A stretch of 64,000 nt of DNA, taken from positions 248,001 through 312,000 of the forward strand of contig NC_010729.1 in assembly GCF_000010505.1 (NCBI RefSeq), read 5' to 3'. The notes beneath the pieces are model-generated. The model ran no database searches and was not told the DNA's origin. It saw only the letters and a list, made by a program, of their open reading frames with translations. A program made the translations under genes and the position numbers. This stretch comes from Porphyromonas gingivalis ATCC 33277 (lineage in GTDB: Bacteria; Bacteroidota; Bacteroidia; Bacteroidales; Porphyromonadaceae). Positions 16,271 to 25,884 of this stretch are shown in pieces. Positions within the stretch are counted from its first letter, which is position 1, and every line of letters starts with the position of its first letter.

Positions 16271-17772
16271 CGGCGACGGAGATATTTGTCTATGGCTCTA
16301 TTGAACTCGGGAGACAGGCGCATGGCATAGACTGCCACAAGTGCCCCTACTCCGATGGGGATGGAACGAAGGGGTATATCGAGCCAGGGAGAATCGACAT
16401 GAGGTATCAAGGCATTGGCACCAAAAAGGAGGGCGAAGAGAGCCAACAGACGGAAAAGGGCCGGAGAAAAGGGCGAAGCATGCAGCTTCTGGCTGATCAT
16501 AAACTGCTGTACGCCATAGCTCAGCAGCGTGGTCAGGAGCGTGGCAATGGCCGCTCCGTTGATTCCCAAAACAGGGATCAGCCACAGATTGGTGAGCACG
16601 GCCAGAATGGTGACGAGGAAAGTATAGTAAAGATTCCAGTGATAATACTTGGAACAGCTCACGATCGGATTGCCGTAGTTCAGCGAGATTTCGATCATCT
16701 TAGCGATTCCCAAATAGAAAACCACATATTTGCCGGCGGCATAGAGGTGACCGTTCGGGAGGATGGAGAAGATGCTGTCGATATTGAACCAAATAAGCAA
16801 GAAGATAAGGCCACCGGAAAGAAGCTGATGCAACGAGACGCGCTTGAAGAGTTCGTCGGCTTTGACCAGATCGTTCCGTTTCATGGCGTCGGCCATCAAG
16901 GGAGAAGAGACGCTGAGCAGGGATCTGGAGGGTATTTCCACCACGGCTACCATATAGAAAGCAATAGAGAAAATACCACCCGAATCCAATCCGCCCTTGT
17001 CCAGAGAGCTGACCATGAAGAGATCCAAGCGGCTGCTGAGCTTGCTGCCTATGCTGGCTACGACATAGAAGAGGGTGTAGCGGAGAAAATTGCGCTTCAG
17101 CTCCGGTGTCAGAAAGCCCCGATTGTGACGGAGATTGACCTTGCCGATTCGCCGGATATAAGCCAACAGCAAGAGCATACATGCGGCATAGGCTGCAATA
17201 AATATGGCGATGAAAACTTCCAGACTGACCCATCGAAAGGCATAGAGCAGATAAACGACGATCAGCATCAGCCTGAGCACTACCTCGCGGATCAGCTTGG
17301 GCACGGCTATTCGCATCAGTTGTGTGGCGTAGAGTTCGAAGACAGACCAAAAGAGCATGAAGACGAACAAGGGGACGATACTATAGTAAAAGTCCACCAG
17401 TTCGGGGCTATTGCGACTGAACATGGTCACGAAGGGGCCTTTGGCCAGCAGCATCAAAAGGGTCATAAGTACTCCTCCGATAAGGGCTATCGCCATCATG
17501 TAGTAGAAGTAACCATTGTCTCGAACTCCATCGGGGGAGGCTTCTCCGCTCTCACTATGGAAGTAGGGGTAGAATCGGAAGGCAGAGGAGTTAAGCCCGA
17601 GGAGTGCAAAACTGCTGATCAGCGTAGCGGCTTCGACGATATTACGGGTCAGACCGACTTCCTTGGGGGTAAGAAATTCGGTGATAATAAGGAAAGTGGT
17701 CAGGAAGCCGATGAAAGCACCTGCATAGCTGACGAGGGTTCCTTTGATACTCTGGCGTTCGACAATCCCCAT
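16267..17772 (-). CDS. Wzx-type polysaccharide flippase (MATE/MVF superfamily)
   Basis: A 501-residue integral membrane protein with about 12-14 hydrophobic segments from residue 12 to the end. The N-terminal GTLVSYAGAFIGFLTTFLI and a C-terminal polysaccharide-synthesis domain-like part (INGAAIATLLTTLLSYGVQQF) are typical of RfbX/Wzx transporters that flip undecaprenyl-linked repeat units across the inner membrane. It is coupled by ATGA overlap to the CDP-glycerol transferase-like gene. Being outside the capsule locus, it may serve one of the LPS O-chains. mgtE ends 18 bp upstream, so read-through from mgtE is possible. Confidence 0.82.
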   Translation of the reverse strand: MGIVERQSIKGTLVSYAGAFIGFLTTFLIITEFLTPKEVGLTRNIVEAATLISSFALLGLNSSAFRFYPYFHSESGEASPDGVRDNGYFYYMMAIALIGGVLMTLLMLLAKGPFVTMFSRNSPELVDFYYSIVPLFVFMLFWSVFELYATQLMRIAVPKLIREVVLRLMLIVVYLLYAFRWVSLEVFIAIFIAAYAACMLLLLAYIRRIGKVNLRHNRGFLTPELKRNFLRYTLFYVVASIGSKLSSRLDLFMVSSLDKGGLDSGGIFSIAFYMVAVVEIPSRSLLSVSSPLMADAMKRNDLVKADELFKRVSLHQLLSGGLIFLLIWFNIDSIFSILPNGHLYAAGKYVVFYLGIAKMIEISLNYGNPIVSCSKYYHWNLYYTFLVTILAVLTNLWLIPVLGINGAAIATLLTTLLSYGVQQFMISQKLHASPFSPALFRLLALFALLFGANALIPHVDSPWLDIPLRSIPIGVGALVAVYAMRLSPEFNRAIDKYLRRR

Positions 17773-17790
17773 AGCTCGTCCCGTCCGAAA

Positions 17791-19143
17791 TTACAAGGCC
17801 TGAGCAAGCAGCGTGGCCACAAGCATATAGATCATCATCCCGATGAGGTCATTCGTAATGGTGATAAAGGGGCCGGTGGCTATGGCCGGGTCTATCTTCA
17901 ATCGATCCAGCAGCATCGGCACCATAGTCCCGAATATGCTGGCGAACAATACGACGGAAAAGAGGCTGATGGAGACGGCAGACATGACGAGGACGTCACC
18001 GAGGAAAAAGTAGTTGAACAGGAAGACGACAAGGCTGATGATAGAGGCATTGATCAGGGCTACGACGACTTCCTTGGCTATGAGACTCCAGAGCTTGGCC
18101 TGCTTCAGACTATTGTTTGCCAGCCCCTGTACCACGATGGCCGAAGACTGGATGCCCACATTGCCGCCTGTGCCGCCAATGAGCGGAATGAAGAGGGCCA
18201 TCTTGGGATTGGCGGCAAAGAGGGAGTCGAATCCTCCCAAGAGGATGGAGTTGGCCAGTCCTCCCGCCATGCCGATGAGAAGCCACGGCAGGCGTGCTGC
18301 GGTCTGCATATAGACCTTATCCGATGCTTCTATATCTTGCGAAATACCCGATGCAAGCTGATAGTCGCGCTCGTGCTGTTCGCGAATTTCGTCGATCACA
18401 TCGTCGATGGTGATCCGGCCTACCAAACGACCGATACTGTCCACCACCGGCAGAGCCACGAGGTCGTACTTCTCTATCTTCTCCGCGACTTCTTCGATCG
18501 GGTCATTGTCTTTGACGGAAATAGGCTCGGTCTTCATCACATACTTGATCTTGGAAGCGGAAGGGCTGGTGATCAGTTTCTTCAGTGGCAGCACTCCTTT
18601 GAGCCGTTCTTCATCGTCGATGACATAGACGTAGTATATCTCGTCCACATCCTCTGCCTGCAAACGCATCTCTTCGATACATTTGGGCATACTCCAGTTC
18701 TCATTGACGATTATCATCTCGGTACCCATGAGGCTACCGGCTGTATCGTCTTCGTACTTGAGCAGATCGATAATATCTCCGGCCTGCTCTATATCGGTCA
18801 CCTGACTGAGAATCTCGTCTTGCTGGTCTTCGTCCAGCTCACGAATCAGCTCGGCCGCATCGTCGGTCTCCATGTTGCCGACAAATTTTCCGGCGATGGT
18901 CTCGGAAGGAATCCTTTCGAGGACCTTGTTTCGCTCATCTTCATCCAGCTCCAAGAGTACGAGACCGGCCTTTTCTCCATCGAGCAGGAGGTAGAGGTAG
19001 ACAGCCTCGTCCAGATCCAGCTCGTCATAGAGAGCCGCAATATCCTCGGGGTGGAGCTTGCTCATCAGGTCGAGAGCATCCGCATCGCGCTTTTGGTCGA
19101 TGATCTCGCGAAGATTGTGAAGATATTCTTTCGTGAAGTCCAT
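17791..19143 (-). CDS. mgtE: Magnesium transporter MgtE
   Basis: A 450-residue Mg2+ channel of full length. Domains in order: a helical MgtE N domain (about 10-130) with KLHPEDIAALYDELDLDEA; two CBS domains (about 130-255) acting as cytosolic Mg2+ sensor; and a five-helix membrane domain (about 275-450) with PLIGGTGGNVGIQSSAIVVQ, the conserved pore segment, and PAIATGPFITITNDLIGM. High Mg2+ normally closes the channel via the N and CBS domains. The gene is 31 bp downstream of ksgA on the same strand. Confidence 0.95.
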   Translation of the reverse strand: MDFTKEYLHNLREIIDQKRDADALDLMSKLHPEDIAALYDELDLDEAVYLYLLLDGEKAGLVLLELDEDERNKVLERIPSETIAGKFVGNMETDDAAELIRELDEDQQDEILSQVTDIEQAGDIIDLLKYEDDTAGSLMGTEMIIVNENWSMPKCIEEMRLQAEDVDEIYYVYVIDDEERLKGVLPLKKLITSPSASKIKYVMKTEPISVKDNDPIEEVAEKIEKYDLVALPVVDSIGRLVGRITIDDVIDEIREQHERDYQLASGISQDIEASDKVYMQTAARLPWLLIGMAGGLANSILLGGFDSLFAANPKMALFIPLIGGTGGNVGIQSSAIVVQGLANNSLKQAKLWSLIAKEVVVALINASIISLVVFLFNYFFLGDVLVMSAVSISLFSVVLFASIFGTMVPMLLDRLKIDPAIATGPFITITNDLIGMMIYMLVATLLAQAL

Positions 19144-19174
19144 AAGAATTCGTTAATCAGGGGGGATGAAAATG

Positions 19175-19951
19175 CTATTGCTGCAACAGGAGTGTAAGTG
19201 CGATGAAATCATCCGGAGACAACTGCTCCGGTCGCTTCGAGAAAACGGGTTCGTCGAAACGATCGAAACCGGCCGGCAAGATACCGCGAAGAGAGTTCCT
19301 AAGCGTTTTCCGACGCTGTCCGAAAGCTGTTTTCACCACTGTTTTCAAGGCTTTCTCGCTACATGGAAGTTCCTTGCGGTCATTGCGTGTCAGACGTATT
19401 ACACCGCTCTGCACTTTGGGCGGGGGGTCGAAAACGGAAGCGTCTACGGTGAAGAGGTATTCGATATTGTACCAAAGCTGCAATAACACGCTCAATATGC
19501 CGTAATCTTTTTTCCCGGGAGGCGATGCAAGTCGCATAGCCACTTCGCGCTGCAGCATCCCCGAACAACAGGGAATCTGCTCGCGAACGTCCAACAGGCG
19601 GAAGAAAATCTGGCTGGAGATATTGTAGGGATAATTGCCTATCAGGCAGTATTGTCGTCCTCCGGGGAACAGCTCCGACAAAGGATAGTGCAGAAAATCG
19701 CCCTCTATGATCCGATCGGAAAGTTCGGGAAACTCTTCTCGCAAATAGCTGACGGATTCACCGTCGATCTCTATGACGCGAACATCATGCCCCTTGCGAA
19801 GTAAGAACTGCGTAAGCACTCCCATACCCGGCCCGATCTCCAGTACAGGCAATGCTTTATGCTCGGAGAGGGTGTCGGCTATTCGCTCTGCAATACTCAG
19901 ATCGCGAAGGAAGTGTTGCCCCAGTGCCTTCTTGGCTTTTACTCGCATCAT
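19175..19951 (-). CDS. ksgA: 16S rRNA dimethyladenosine transferase KsgA
   Basis: A 258-residue methyltransferase that dimethylates two adjacent adenines near the 3' end of 16S rRNA. Motifs: KKALGQHFLRDLSIAERI, the SAM loop LEIGPGMGVLTQFLL, the acidic VIEIDGE and the catalytic NYPYNISSQIFFRLL (NLPYN-type) near residue 105, then QREVAMRLASPPGKKDYGIL. Length is normal. It shares a short intergenic region of 130 bp with the divergent membrane protein gene and probably heads a transcript with mgtE. Confidence 0.96.
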   Translation of the reverse strand: MMRVKAKKALGQHFLRDLSIAERIADTLSEHKALPVLEIGPGMGVLTQFLLRKGHDVRVIEIDGESVSYLREEFPELSDRIIEGDFLHYPLSELFPGGRQYCLIGNYPYNISSQIFFRLLDVREQIPCCSGMLQREVAMRLASPPGKKDYGILSVLLQLWYNIEYLFTVDASVFDPPPKVQSGVIRLTRNDRKELPCSEKALKTVVKTAFGQRRKTLRNSLRGILPAGFDRFDEPVFSKRPEQLSPDDFIALTLLLQQ

Positions 19952-19966
19952 GAAATATAAATTCTT

Positions 19967-19974
19967 TATATTTG
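19967..19974 (+). promoter_or_regulatory. -7 element upstream of LPG_synthase_TM-family gene
   Basis: TATATTTG matches TAnnTTTG; transcription would start near 19980, about 100 nt before the start codon at 20082. No clear -33 element. Confidence 0.4.
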
Positions 19975-20081
19975 CGTTGTTTAGAAAATGCTAAGGTACG
20001 ATATTTTGATTGTTATTTTAATGGGATCGTACTAAGGGTAATCTAAATAGCAAAATGATTTGTCAAGATAAGAGCAACTAA

Positions 20082-21131
20082 ATGACTAATAATATAGGGC
20101 AAGAAATAATGCCCGCGGATAAGTCTGACAGATGGAAATCAGTAGCTAAGGTCATTATTCCTCTCGCCATAGGCGGTCTGCTCCTCTGGTTAGTGTACCG
20201 CAAAATGGATTTCTCCGCCATCGGCAAGATCGTCCGCGACGGTGTCAATTACTACATCATAGCTTTCTCTCTCTTGTTCGGATTGGCCGCCAACTGTATA
20301 CGCGGCCTGCGCTGGCAACTCCTCATAGAGCCTTTGGCTTCTCCTCATCCACGGAAAATCAATGCCATTCTGACTACTTTGGGCAATTACACGGTCAATA
20401 TGGCTCTGCCCCGTGCCGGAGAATTTTGGCGATGCGCGGAAGAAAGCCGCTACGAGAAAATACCTTTCCCCCAACTCCTCGGTACGCTTTTTATGGACAG
20501 GATCATGGACTTGGTGATGGTCGGACTTATCACATTGAGTATCATGATGGGCTTTCAAGGGTTTTTCTCCGCTTTTTTCGCTCGCAATCCACAACTGACA
20601 CAAGGCTTTTTTACCATTTTCAGTTCCATCTGGCTATACGTTGCTGTTGTAGGTATCGGGCTACTTTTCTTCTTGCTCTATAAATACCTCTCACACGTAG
20701 GCCCCATTCGCAAAGTAGCAGCACTCATCGGTAGGATACTGGAGGGGCTTCGCTCTATCTGGCATATGGAGCACAAGTGGCTCTTCATCTTATATTCCAT
20801 CCTCTTGTGGGTAGGATATTTCTTTTACTTCTACACCACATTCTTTGCTTTCGACTTTACACGATCGTTGGGGATGGGAGTGGGGTTGATCAGCTTCGCC
20901 ATGAGCAGCATAGCCGTAGCCGTACCCGTACAGGGGGGCGTAGGGCCGTGGCACTTCATGGTTATTGCTACTCTTGTGGCTTTCGGCGTGACGAAAGAAG
21001 ATGCCGGAGCATTTGCCTTGGTGGTACACACGACTCAAACCGTTTGGACTACGGCCGTCGGGTTCGTGGCTATCGGCTTGCTTCCTTTTGTCAATAAGAA
21101 ATACGATCGCATAAAACAGTCAAACAATTAA
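20082..21131 (+). CDS. LPG_synthase_TM (YbhN/UPF0104) family membrane protein
   Basis: A 349-residue integral membrane protein with about eight transmembrane segments. The conserved family sequences are present: LRGLRWQLL-like RGLRWQLLIEPL near residue 70, NYTVNMALPRAGEFWRC, RIMDLVMVGL and the C-terminal GVGPWHFMVIATLVAFGV. The family is related to the flippase domain of MprF; bacterial members without a synthase domain are proposed lipid or glycolipid transporters. No aminoacyl-transfer domain is attached here. It is 30 bp upstream of pepD and probably co-transcribed. An alternative Met at residue 10 is possible. Confidence 0.82.
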   Translation: MTNNIGQEIMPADKSDRWKSVAKVIIPLAIGGLLLWLVYRKMDFSAIGKIVRDGVNYYIIAFSLLFGLAANCIRGLRWQLLIEPLASPHPRKINAILTTLGNYTVNMALPRAGEFWRCAEESRYEKIPFPQLLGTLFMDRIMDLVMVGLITLSIMMGFQGFFSAFFARNPQLTQGFFTIFSSIWLYVAVVGIGLLFFLLYKYLSHVGPIRKVAALIGRILEGLRSIWHMEHKWLFILYSILLWVGYFFYFYTTFFAFDFTRSLGMGVGLISFAMSSIAVAVPVQGGVGPWHFMVIATLVAFGVTKEDAGAFALVVHTTQTVWTTAVGFVAIGLLPFVNKKYDRIKQSNN

Positions 21132-21161
21132 CAACAATCATCCAAAACACTTTTCACAGTT

Positions 21162-22616
21162 ATGTCAACAGAGATCAAAACCCTCAAACCACAAGCTGTC
21201 TGGGAGTACTTCTACGACCTGACACAAATACCCCGACCTACCGGACAGATGGACGAGGTGACCAAGTACGTATTCGACTTCGGTAAGAGGCTTGGTTTGG
21301 AGACCGAGCAGGACGAGGTGGGCAATGTCATCATTCGCAAGCCAGCCACACCGGGCATGGAAAACAAACCGATCGTGACCCTCCAATCGCACTTGGATAT
21401 GGTGCCTCAAAAGAATTCGGACATCGATCATGATTTCACCAAAGACCCCATCGATGCATATATCGACGGAGAGTGGGTGAAAGCTCGAGGCACTACTCTG
21501 GGAGCCGATAACGGTATCGGAGTGGCTTATGCCATGGCAGCTATGGCAGACCCAACGCTCAAACATGGTCCGCTGGAAGCTCTTTTCACTATCAACGAAG
21601 AAGTGGGAATGGACGGTGCCAATGGTCTCAAGCCCGGGTTCTCTCGTGGTGACATCCTGCTCAATATAGATTCGGAGGAAGAAGGCAAGCTTTTCGTAGG
21701 CTGTGCGGGAGGTATTGATGTCAATGTCACGCTCGAATATAAGGAGGAAGAGCTGGTTTCGGACGAAGAAATAGGCGTAAAGATATCTTTGACAGGACTC
21801 AAAGGCGGACATTCGGGTGTCGATATTCACCTCGGACGTGCCAATGCCAATAAACTGATGTTCAGATTCTTGAAAGAGGCTGTAGGATTCTATGGTGCTC
21901 GCTTGGCATGGGTAGAGGGAGGATCGCTCCGCAATGCTATTCCGCGCGAAGCGTTTGCCGTTATCACCATTCAGGAAGAAGAGGCCGAAGCTGTCTGGGA
22001 ACTGGTATCCGACTACCAGGATTTGTTCCGTAAGGAATTCAGCGGCATAGAGGAAAACATCAAGTTCGAGGCAAGTCGTATCGAATGTCCCCGAATGATT
22101 ATTCCCGAAGAGATCCAAGACTGTCTGATCAATGCCGTGGAAGCCTGCGTCAATGGCCCGCAGTCCATGCTCCAAGACTTCCCCGGTACGGTAGAGTCAT
22201 CATCCAATCTGGCGTTGATCACGGCTAAGGAAGGAGCAATCTCCGTACGTTTCCTGGTGCGTAGCTCTTCCGAATCGCGCAAGATGTGGGTAGCATCGGC
22301 CATCGAGAGCGTTTTCTCATTGGCAGGAGCACGAGTGGAATTCGACGCCTCGTACAACGGCTGGCAACCTAATATCCGGTCGCACATTCTCGATGTGATG
22401 AGCAAAGTCTTCGAAGAGTATTACGGCCAAAAGCCCGAAGTACAGGTGATGCATGCCGGTCTGGAATGCGGTATCATCCAAGGCGTAATGCCGGATATGG
22501 ACATGATCTCGGTAGGTCCCGAACTCCAATCGCCGCACTCTCCGGACGAAAGGATTCATATCGAATCCGTAGCTCGCACATGGGAAGTACTGGTAAAAGT
22601 ACTGGAGCGAGTGTAA
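21162..22616 (+). CDS. pepD: Aminoacyl-histidine dipeptidase (peptidase D, M20C)
   Basis: A 484-residue cytosolic zinc metallopeptidase cleaving Xaa-His and related dipeptides. Metal ligands appear in order: QSHLDMVPQK (His, near residue 86), GADNGIG (bridging Asp, near 119), the catalytic NEEVGMDGA Glu-Glu pair near 150, and later Asp and His ligands (LNIDSEEEG; SPHSPDERIH at the C-terminus). A lid/dimerisation domain with GGHSGVDIHLGRANANKL lies between. This matches the obligately peptide-fermenting lifestyle of P. gingivalis, which takes up di- and tripeptides. Confidence 0.95.
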   Translation: MSTEIKTLKPQAVWEYFYDLTQIPRPTGQMDEVTKYVFDFGKRLGLETEQDEVGNVIIRKPATPGMENKPIVTLQSHLDMVPQKNSDIDHDFTKDPIDAYIDGEWVKARGTTLGADNGIGVAYAMAAMADPTLKHGPLEALFTINEEVGMDGANGLKPGFSRGDILLNIDSEEEGKLFVGCAGGIDVNVTLEYKEEELVSDEEIGVKISLTGLKGGHSGVDIHLGRANANKLMFRFLKEAVGFYGARLAWVEGGSLRNAIPREAFAVITIQEEEAEAVWELVSDYQDLFRKEFSGIEENIKFEASRIECPRMIIPEEIQDCLINAVEACVNGPQSMLQDFPGTVESSSNLALITAKEGAISVRFLVRSSSESRKMWVASAIESVFSLAGARVEFDASYNGWQPNIRSHILDVMSKVFEEYYGQKPEVQVMHAGLECGIIQGVMPDMDMISVGPELQSPHSPDERIHIESVARTWEVLVKVLERV

Positions 22617-22730
22617 GGAGTAGAAGTCGAGTTCGGAGGTATCTGCTATCGTTTTTAGGGATAGGTCTTACGAATTAAAGAGGTGAAACAGAACAATCGG
22701 AATTATAATCAAAACAATAACGAAACAGAG

Positions 22731-23612
22731 ATGAAAGCATTTGTATTCCCCGGTCAGGGAGCACAGTTTGTAGGAATGGGAAAAGACCTGTACGAACAGA
22801 ACCCCGAGGCCAAAGCATATTTTGAAAAAGCCAATGAGATATTAGGCTTTCGCATTACGGACATCCTCTTCAACGGCACGGCAGAGGAGCTGAAACAAAC
22901 CAAAGTGACCCAGCCGGCGATCTTCCTCCACTCGGTGATTCTGGCCAAGACGATGGGCGAAGACTTCCGTCCCGATATGGTGGCAGGCCACTCGCTCGGA
23001 GAGTTTTCGGCATTGGTCGCAGCAGGTGCCATGACCTTCGAAGATGGTCTTCGTCTCGTATCGAAACGTGCCATGGCCATGCAGAAAGCATGCGAAGTAC
23101 GCCCCTCGACTATGGCGGCTGTACTGGGTCTGCCTGATGAAAAGGTGGAAGAAATCTGTGCCCAAGTGACCGATGAAGTTGTCGTACCGGCCAACTACAA
23201 CTGCCCGGGACAGATCGTTATATCCGGTTCGGTAGAAGGAGTGGACAGAGCTTGCGAACTGCTCAAGGAAGCCGGAGCCAAGCGTGCTCTTAAGCTCGCT
23301 GTCGGTGGAGCATTCCATTCCCCTCTGATGGAACCGGCTCGTGAAGAGCTGGCAAAAGCCATCGAAGAGACTACGATCAGTCAGCCGATCTGCCCCATCT
23401 ATCAGAACGTAACGGCTTCTGCCGTCACTGATCCGGCAGAGATTAAAAAGAACCTGATAGCACAGCTGACGGCACCGGTTCGCTGGACACAGAGTGTGCT
23501 GAATATGACAGCCGATGGTGCCGACCACTTTATGGAGTTAGGCCCCGGAAATGTATTGCAGGGTTTGGTGAAGAAAATTACTCCTGAAGCGACAACGGAA
23601 GGACGTCAGTAA
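22731..23612 (+). CDS. fabD: Malonyl-CoA:ACP transacylase FabD
   Basis: A 293-residue enzyme from ATG 22731; a GTG at 22683 would add a low-complexity Asn-rich leader and is unlikely. FabD moves malonyl from CoA to acyl carrier protein for fatty acid synthesis. It starts with AFVFPGQGAQFVGMG, carries the nucleophile in AGHSLGEFSAL (Ser88), the Arg of KRAMAMQKAC, the catalytic His in GGAFHSPLMEPA near residue 196, and YNCPGQIVISG. The ~114 bp between pepD and fabD contains no evident terminator. A hairpin terminator follows the stop. Confidence 0.95.
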   Translation: MKAFVFPGQGAQFVGMGKDLYEQNPEAKAYFEKANEILGFRITDILFNGTAEELKQTKVTQPAIFLHSVILAKTMGEDFRPDMVAGHSLGEFSALVAAGAMTFEDGLRLVSKRAMAMQKACEVRPSTMAAVLGLPDEKVEEICAQVTDEVVVPANYNCPGQIVISGSVEGVDRACELLKEAGAKRALKLAVGGAFHSPLMEPAREELAKAIEETTISQPICPIYQNVTASAVTDPAEIKKNLIAQLTAPVRWTQSVLNMTADGADHFMELGPGNVLQGLVKKITPEATTEGRQ

Positions 23613-23639
23613 TCAGGTCTTAAGACCCTTTAAGAGAAA

Positions 23640-23687
23640 CGGTGTGCCGAGATCGCCCAAACAGCGACTCCGGCACACCGCTTTTTT
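23640..23687 (+). terminator. Terminator after fabD
   Basis: CGGTGTGCCG (23640-23649) pairs with CGGCACACCG (23671-23680), then CTTTTTTATT. A strong rho-independent terminator for fabD, in the gap to the convergent lytic transglycosylase gene. Confidence 0.88.
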
Positions 23688-23792
23688 ATTGCTCGCAGGC
23701 TTATACGACTACCTTTTTCTCCGGATGCTCCTTGTCATTCGTCTTGGAGAAGATAGGCGGTTCGGGTCTATTCGGAAGAGGGAGGCGGAGGA

Positions 23793-25148
23793 TTATTTCC
23801 TCCTGCGGGACTTTCGCTTGGCACTGTACTTGCTCTTTTTCTTGGTGCCGGAAGCCGAACTTTTAGTGATTTGCAGCCTCTGACCGGGCTTGACGGAGGA
23901 GGACTTCAAGCCGTTTGCCCTCTTAATGGCTGCTACCGTAGTGCCATAACGTTTGGCGATGGACAAGAGCGTCTCACCTTGCTTGACATTATGGAAGATG
24001 GCGGTTCGTCCCGATCCTCCCGAGTGTTGTCCGCCTTGCTCAGGGAAATCCGATACCGAAGCCTCCAAGTCGGGGGAATAAAGCGAATCGCGAACCTTGT
24101 CCAATTTCTTGATGAAAGCGACGGGAAGGCGTAGTCGGCACAGCTGGGTATTACCGGGGATGATCCCCCTTTTGTATTGAGGGTTGAGCAGTTGCAATTC
24201 GTCGTTGCTCACACCGGACAATAGACGAATGCGATCGAAAGATACTTGTCGGGACAGCATGATCGTATCCGTAGCCAAAGGAACGCCTGTCTCTCCGGCA
24301 CAGATCTCATGTTCGATATGGTAGTGCATGGCATAGTATGCACCGATGAAGAGCGGGATGTAGTTCCGCGTTTCGCGAGGAAGGTAGGGATAGATCTCCC
24401 AGAAGTCGGTCTTGCCACCGGACATTCGGATGGCTTTGTTCACATTGCCGAGTCCGCAGTTATAAGCCGCGATGCAGAGGAGCCAGTCGCGATAGAGGTC
24501 GTACATGTCCTTGAAGTAGCGGCAGGCAGCCTCTGTACTTTTCTGCAGATCCAGCCGTTCGTCGACGAGGCTGTTTATAGTGAGTCCGTATATCTTGCCC
24601 GTAGCCAGCATGAACTGCCAGATACCGGCTGCTCCGGCCGGCGATACTGCCGTAGGGTTGAGAGCCGACTCCACGATGGTCAGGTACTTCAGCTCGATCG
24701 GGAGGTTATGACGGTCGAGTGTCTCTTCGATCTGAGGGAAATACAGGTCGGCCAGAGAGAGCATATAGCGGACAAGGCGACGACGTTCCTCGGTGTAGAG
24801 CTTGATGCACTGCTTGACGGCAGGGTTGAATTGTATGGGAACAGCCGATGGCAGGGCGGAAAGTCGCCGGATGTACACGGAGTCCGATGTATAAGGACCC
24901 GTATCGGAATTGACGCACGGACGCTCGCCACGTTTTGTCTTGGTGGAATATCCTTTATGCCAAGTGCGGAGGAGTCTCTCCAAATCCTTGTCCAAGGAAG
25001 AAGAGGGCAGGAGGCGACGGGCTGCATCGCGAAGCTCTTGGGTAGAGTCTGCCGGGGTGTAACGACCTATGGCATAGGACGATCGGACCGGCAGAAAGGC
25101 CAGAAAGGCAATGAGGGCAGGGAGGAGGCAGTATTTCATCCGGAGCAT
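23793..25148 (-). CDS. MltD-like lytic transglycosylase with LysM domain
   Basis: A 451-residue exported peptidoglycan lyase. The signal peptide spans about residues 1-26 (LLPALIAFLAFLPVRSSYA); the start may be Met4 instead. The SLT catalytic domain, about 135-270, has the Glu in IVESALNPTAVS (near 159), GAAGIWQFMLATGKIYGL and CIAAYNCGLGNVNKAI. A LysM domain near 390-435 (VKQGETLLSIAKRYGTTVAAI) binds glycan strands, and the tail is strongly basic (KKKSKYSAKRKSRRRK). It cleaves murein with 1,6-anhydroMurNAc formation. It lies at the end of the parA-parB-DUF5683 operon, 9 bp after the DUF5683 gene. Confidence 0.9.
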   Translation of the reverse strand: MLRMKYCLLPALIAFLAFLPVRSSYAIGRYTPADSTQELRDAARRLLPSSSLDKDLERLLRTWHKGYSTKTKRGERPCVNSDTGPYTSDSVYIRRLSALPSAVPIQFNPAVKQCIKLYTEERRRLVRYMLSLADLYFPQIEETLDRHNLPIELKYLTIVESALNPTAVSPAGAAGIWQFMLATGKIYGLTINSLVDERLDLQKSTEAACRYFKDMYDLYRDWLLCIAAYNCGLGNVNKAIRMSGGKTDFWEIYPYLPRETRNYIPLFIGAYYAMHYHIEHEICAGETGVPLATDTIMLSRQVSFDRIRLLSGVSNDELQLLNPQYKRGIIPGNTQLCRLRLPVAFIKKLDKVRDSLYSPDLEASVSDFPEQGGQHSGGSGRTAIFHNVKQGETLLSIAKRYGTTVAAIKRANGLKSSSVKPGQRLQITKSSASGTKKKSKYSAKRKSRRRK

Positions 25149-25157
25149 AAGGAGAGG

Positions 25158-25865
25158 TCAAAAAGTGAAACCGCAGCTAACTCCATAACGGAAAAAGCCG
25201 GACTTATCGTCTGTGCCCACCATCGGACTGAAATGAAAAGAGAGGTCGGGAGAGATGTTGAAATCGAACAATTCGGCATCCACATAGGCATCCAACATCG
25301 TCAGGAAGTAGACGCCGAGGGTAATGATGATACTCAAATCCCTGTTGCGACGGTAGTACTCCGTGCCGCGCTTGAGACGAGCTTTGAGCTGCTCGCTATT
25401 GACATAATCGGCAGGATCGGCTCCGTAGGGGAGGAAGTTGTGCCAAGCCGTTTGCGACGGATCGCCGCCCATGAAGTCGGCATAGGCTTTGCGATACTCG
25501 GTGTACGTCTTGTTGTTCCACAGGATGGCATAAGTGCATCCGGTGAATGCGCCCCATACGATCGGCAGCTTCCAGTACTTGCGATTGTAGATCTGACCCG
25601 ACCCCGGCAGGAGGGCCGAGTAGAGGAGTGCACGGGTGGGATTGGGTTTCCACGCCTTGGCTGTCCGGAGGTCTCGGGGGGATGCTGTAGAGGCCGGCGG
25701 GGAAAGCGTCTGCACTCGGAGCGTATCGGGGAGCTTCGTGGCCGCCGAATCGGCCGCACTCGCCGCCGGCCGCCCGATACTGTCGGGGACGACGCTCTGT
25801 GCCGCTGCCTGAGAAAGACAAAGGCAGAGGAACAAAACGACAATTCTCCAACGACTTCCGGACAT
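25158..25865 (-). CDS. DUF5683 domain protein
   Basis: A 235-residue exported protein with a signal peptide (IVVLFLCLCLSQAAAQ). After a Ser/Pro/Ala-rich spacer the C-terminal ~150 residues form the DUF5683 domain: WKPNPTRALLYSALLPGSGQIYNRKYWKLPIVWGA is its signature (seen in pieces), followed by a hydrophobic hairpin (IIITLGVYFLTMLDAYVDA) and a beta-strand end (FRYGVSCGFTF) as in outer-membrane-linked proteins. In Bacteroidota this gene is regularly found after parB, and here it lies 19 bp downstream of it. Function unknown; a role linking chromosome segregation and envelope growth is speculation. Confidence 0.8.
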   Translation of the reverse strand: MSGSRWRIVVLFLCLCLSQAAAQSVVPDSIGRPAASAADSAATKLPDTLRVQTLSPPASTASPRDLRTAKAWKPNPTRALLYSALLPGSGQIYNRKYWKLPIVWGAFTGCTYAILWNNKTYTEYRKAYADFMGGDPSQTAWHNFLPYGADPADYVNSEQLKARLKRGTEYYRRNRDLSIIITLGVYFLTMLDAYVDAELFDFNISPDLSFHFSPMVGTDDKSGFFRYGVSCGFTF

Positions 25866-25884
25866 GACGGCTACGGTGTGAGGA

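Noticed and set aside
16399-19197. A 932-codon open frame on the plus strand opposite the flippase and mgtE genes
   Set aside because: It mirrors two well-conserved membrane proteins; the predicted product is strongly hydrophilic, Gln/His/Asp-rich, as expected for the antisense of hydrophobic codons. No domain is recognisable.
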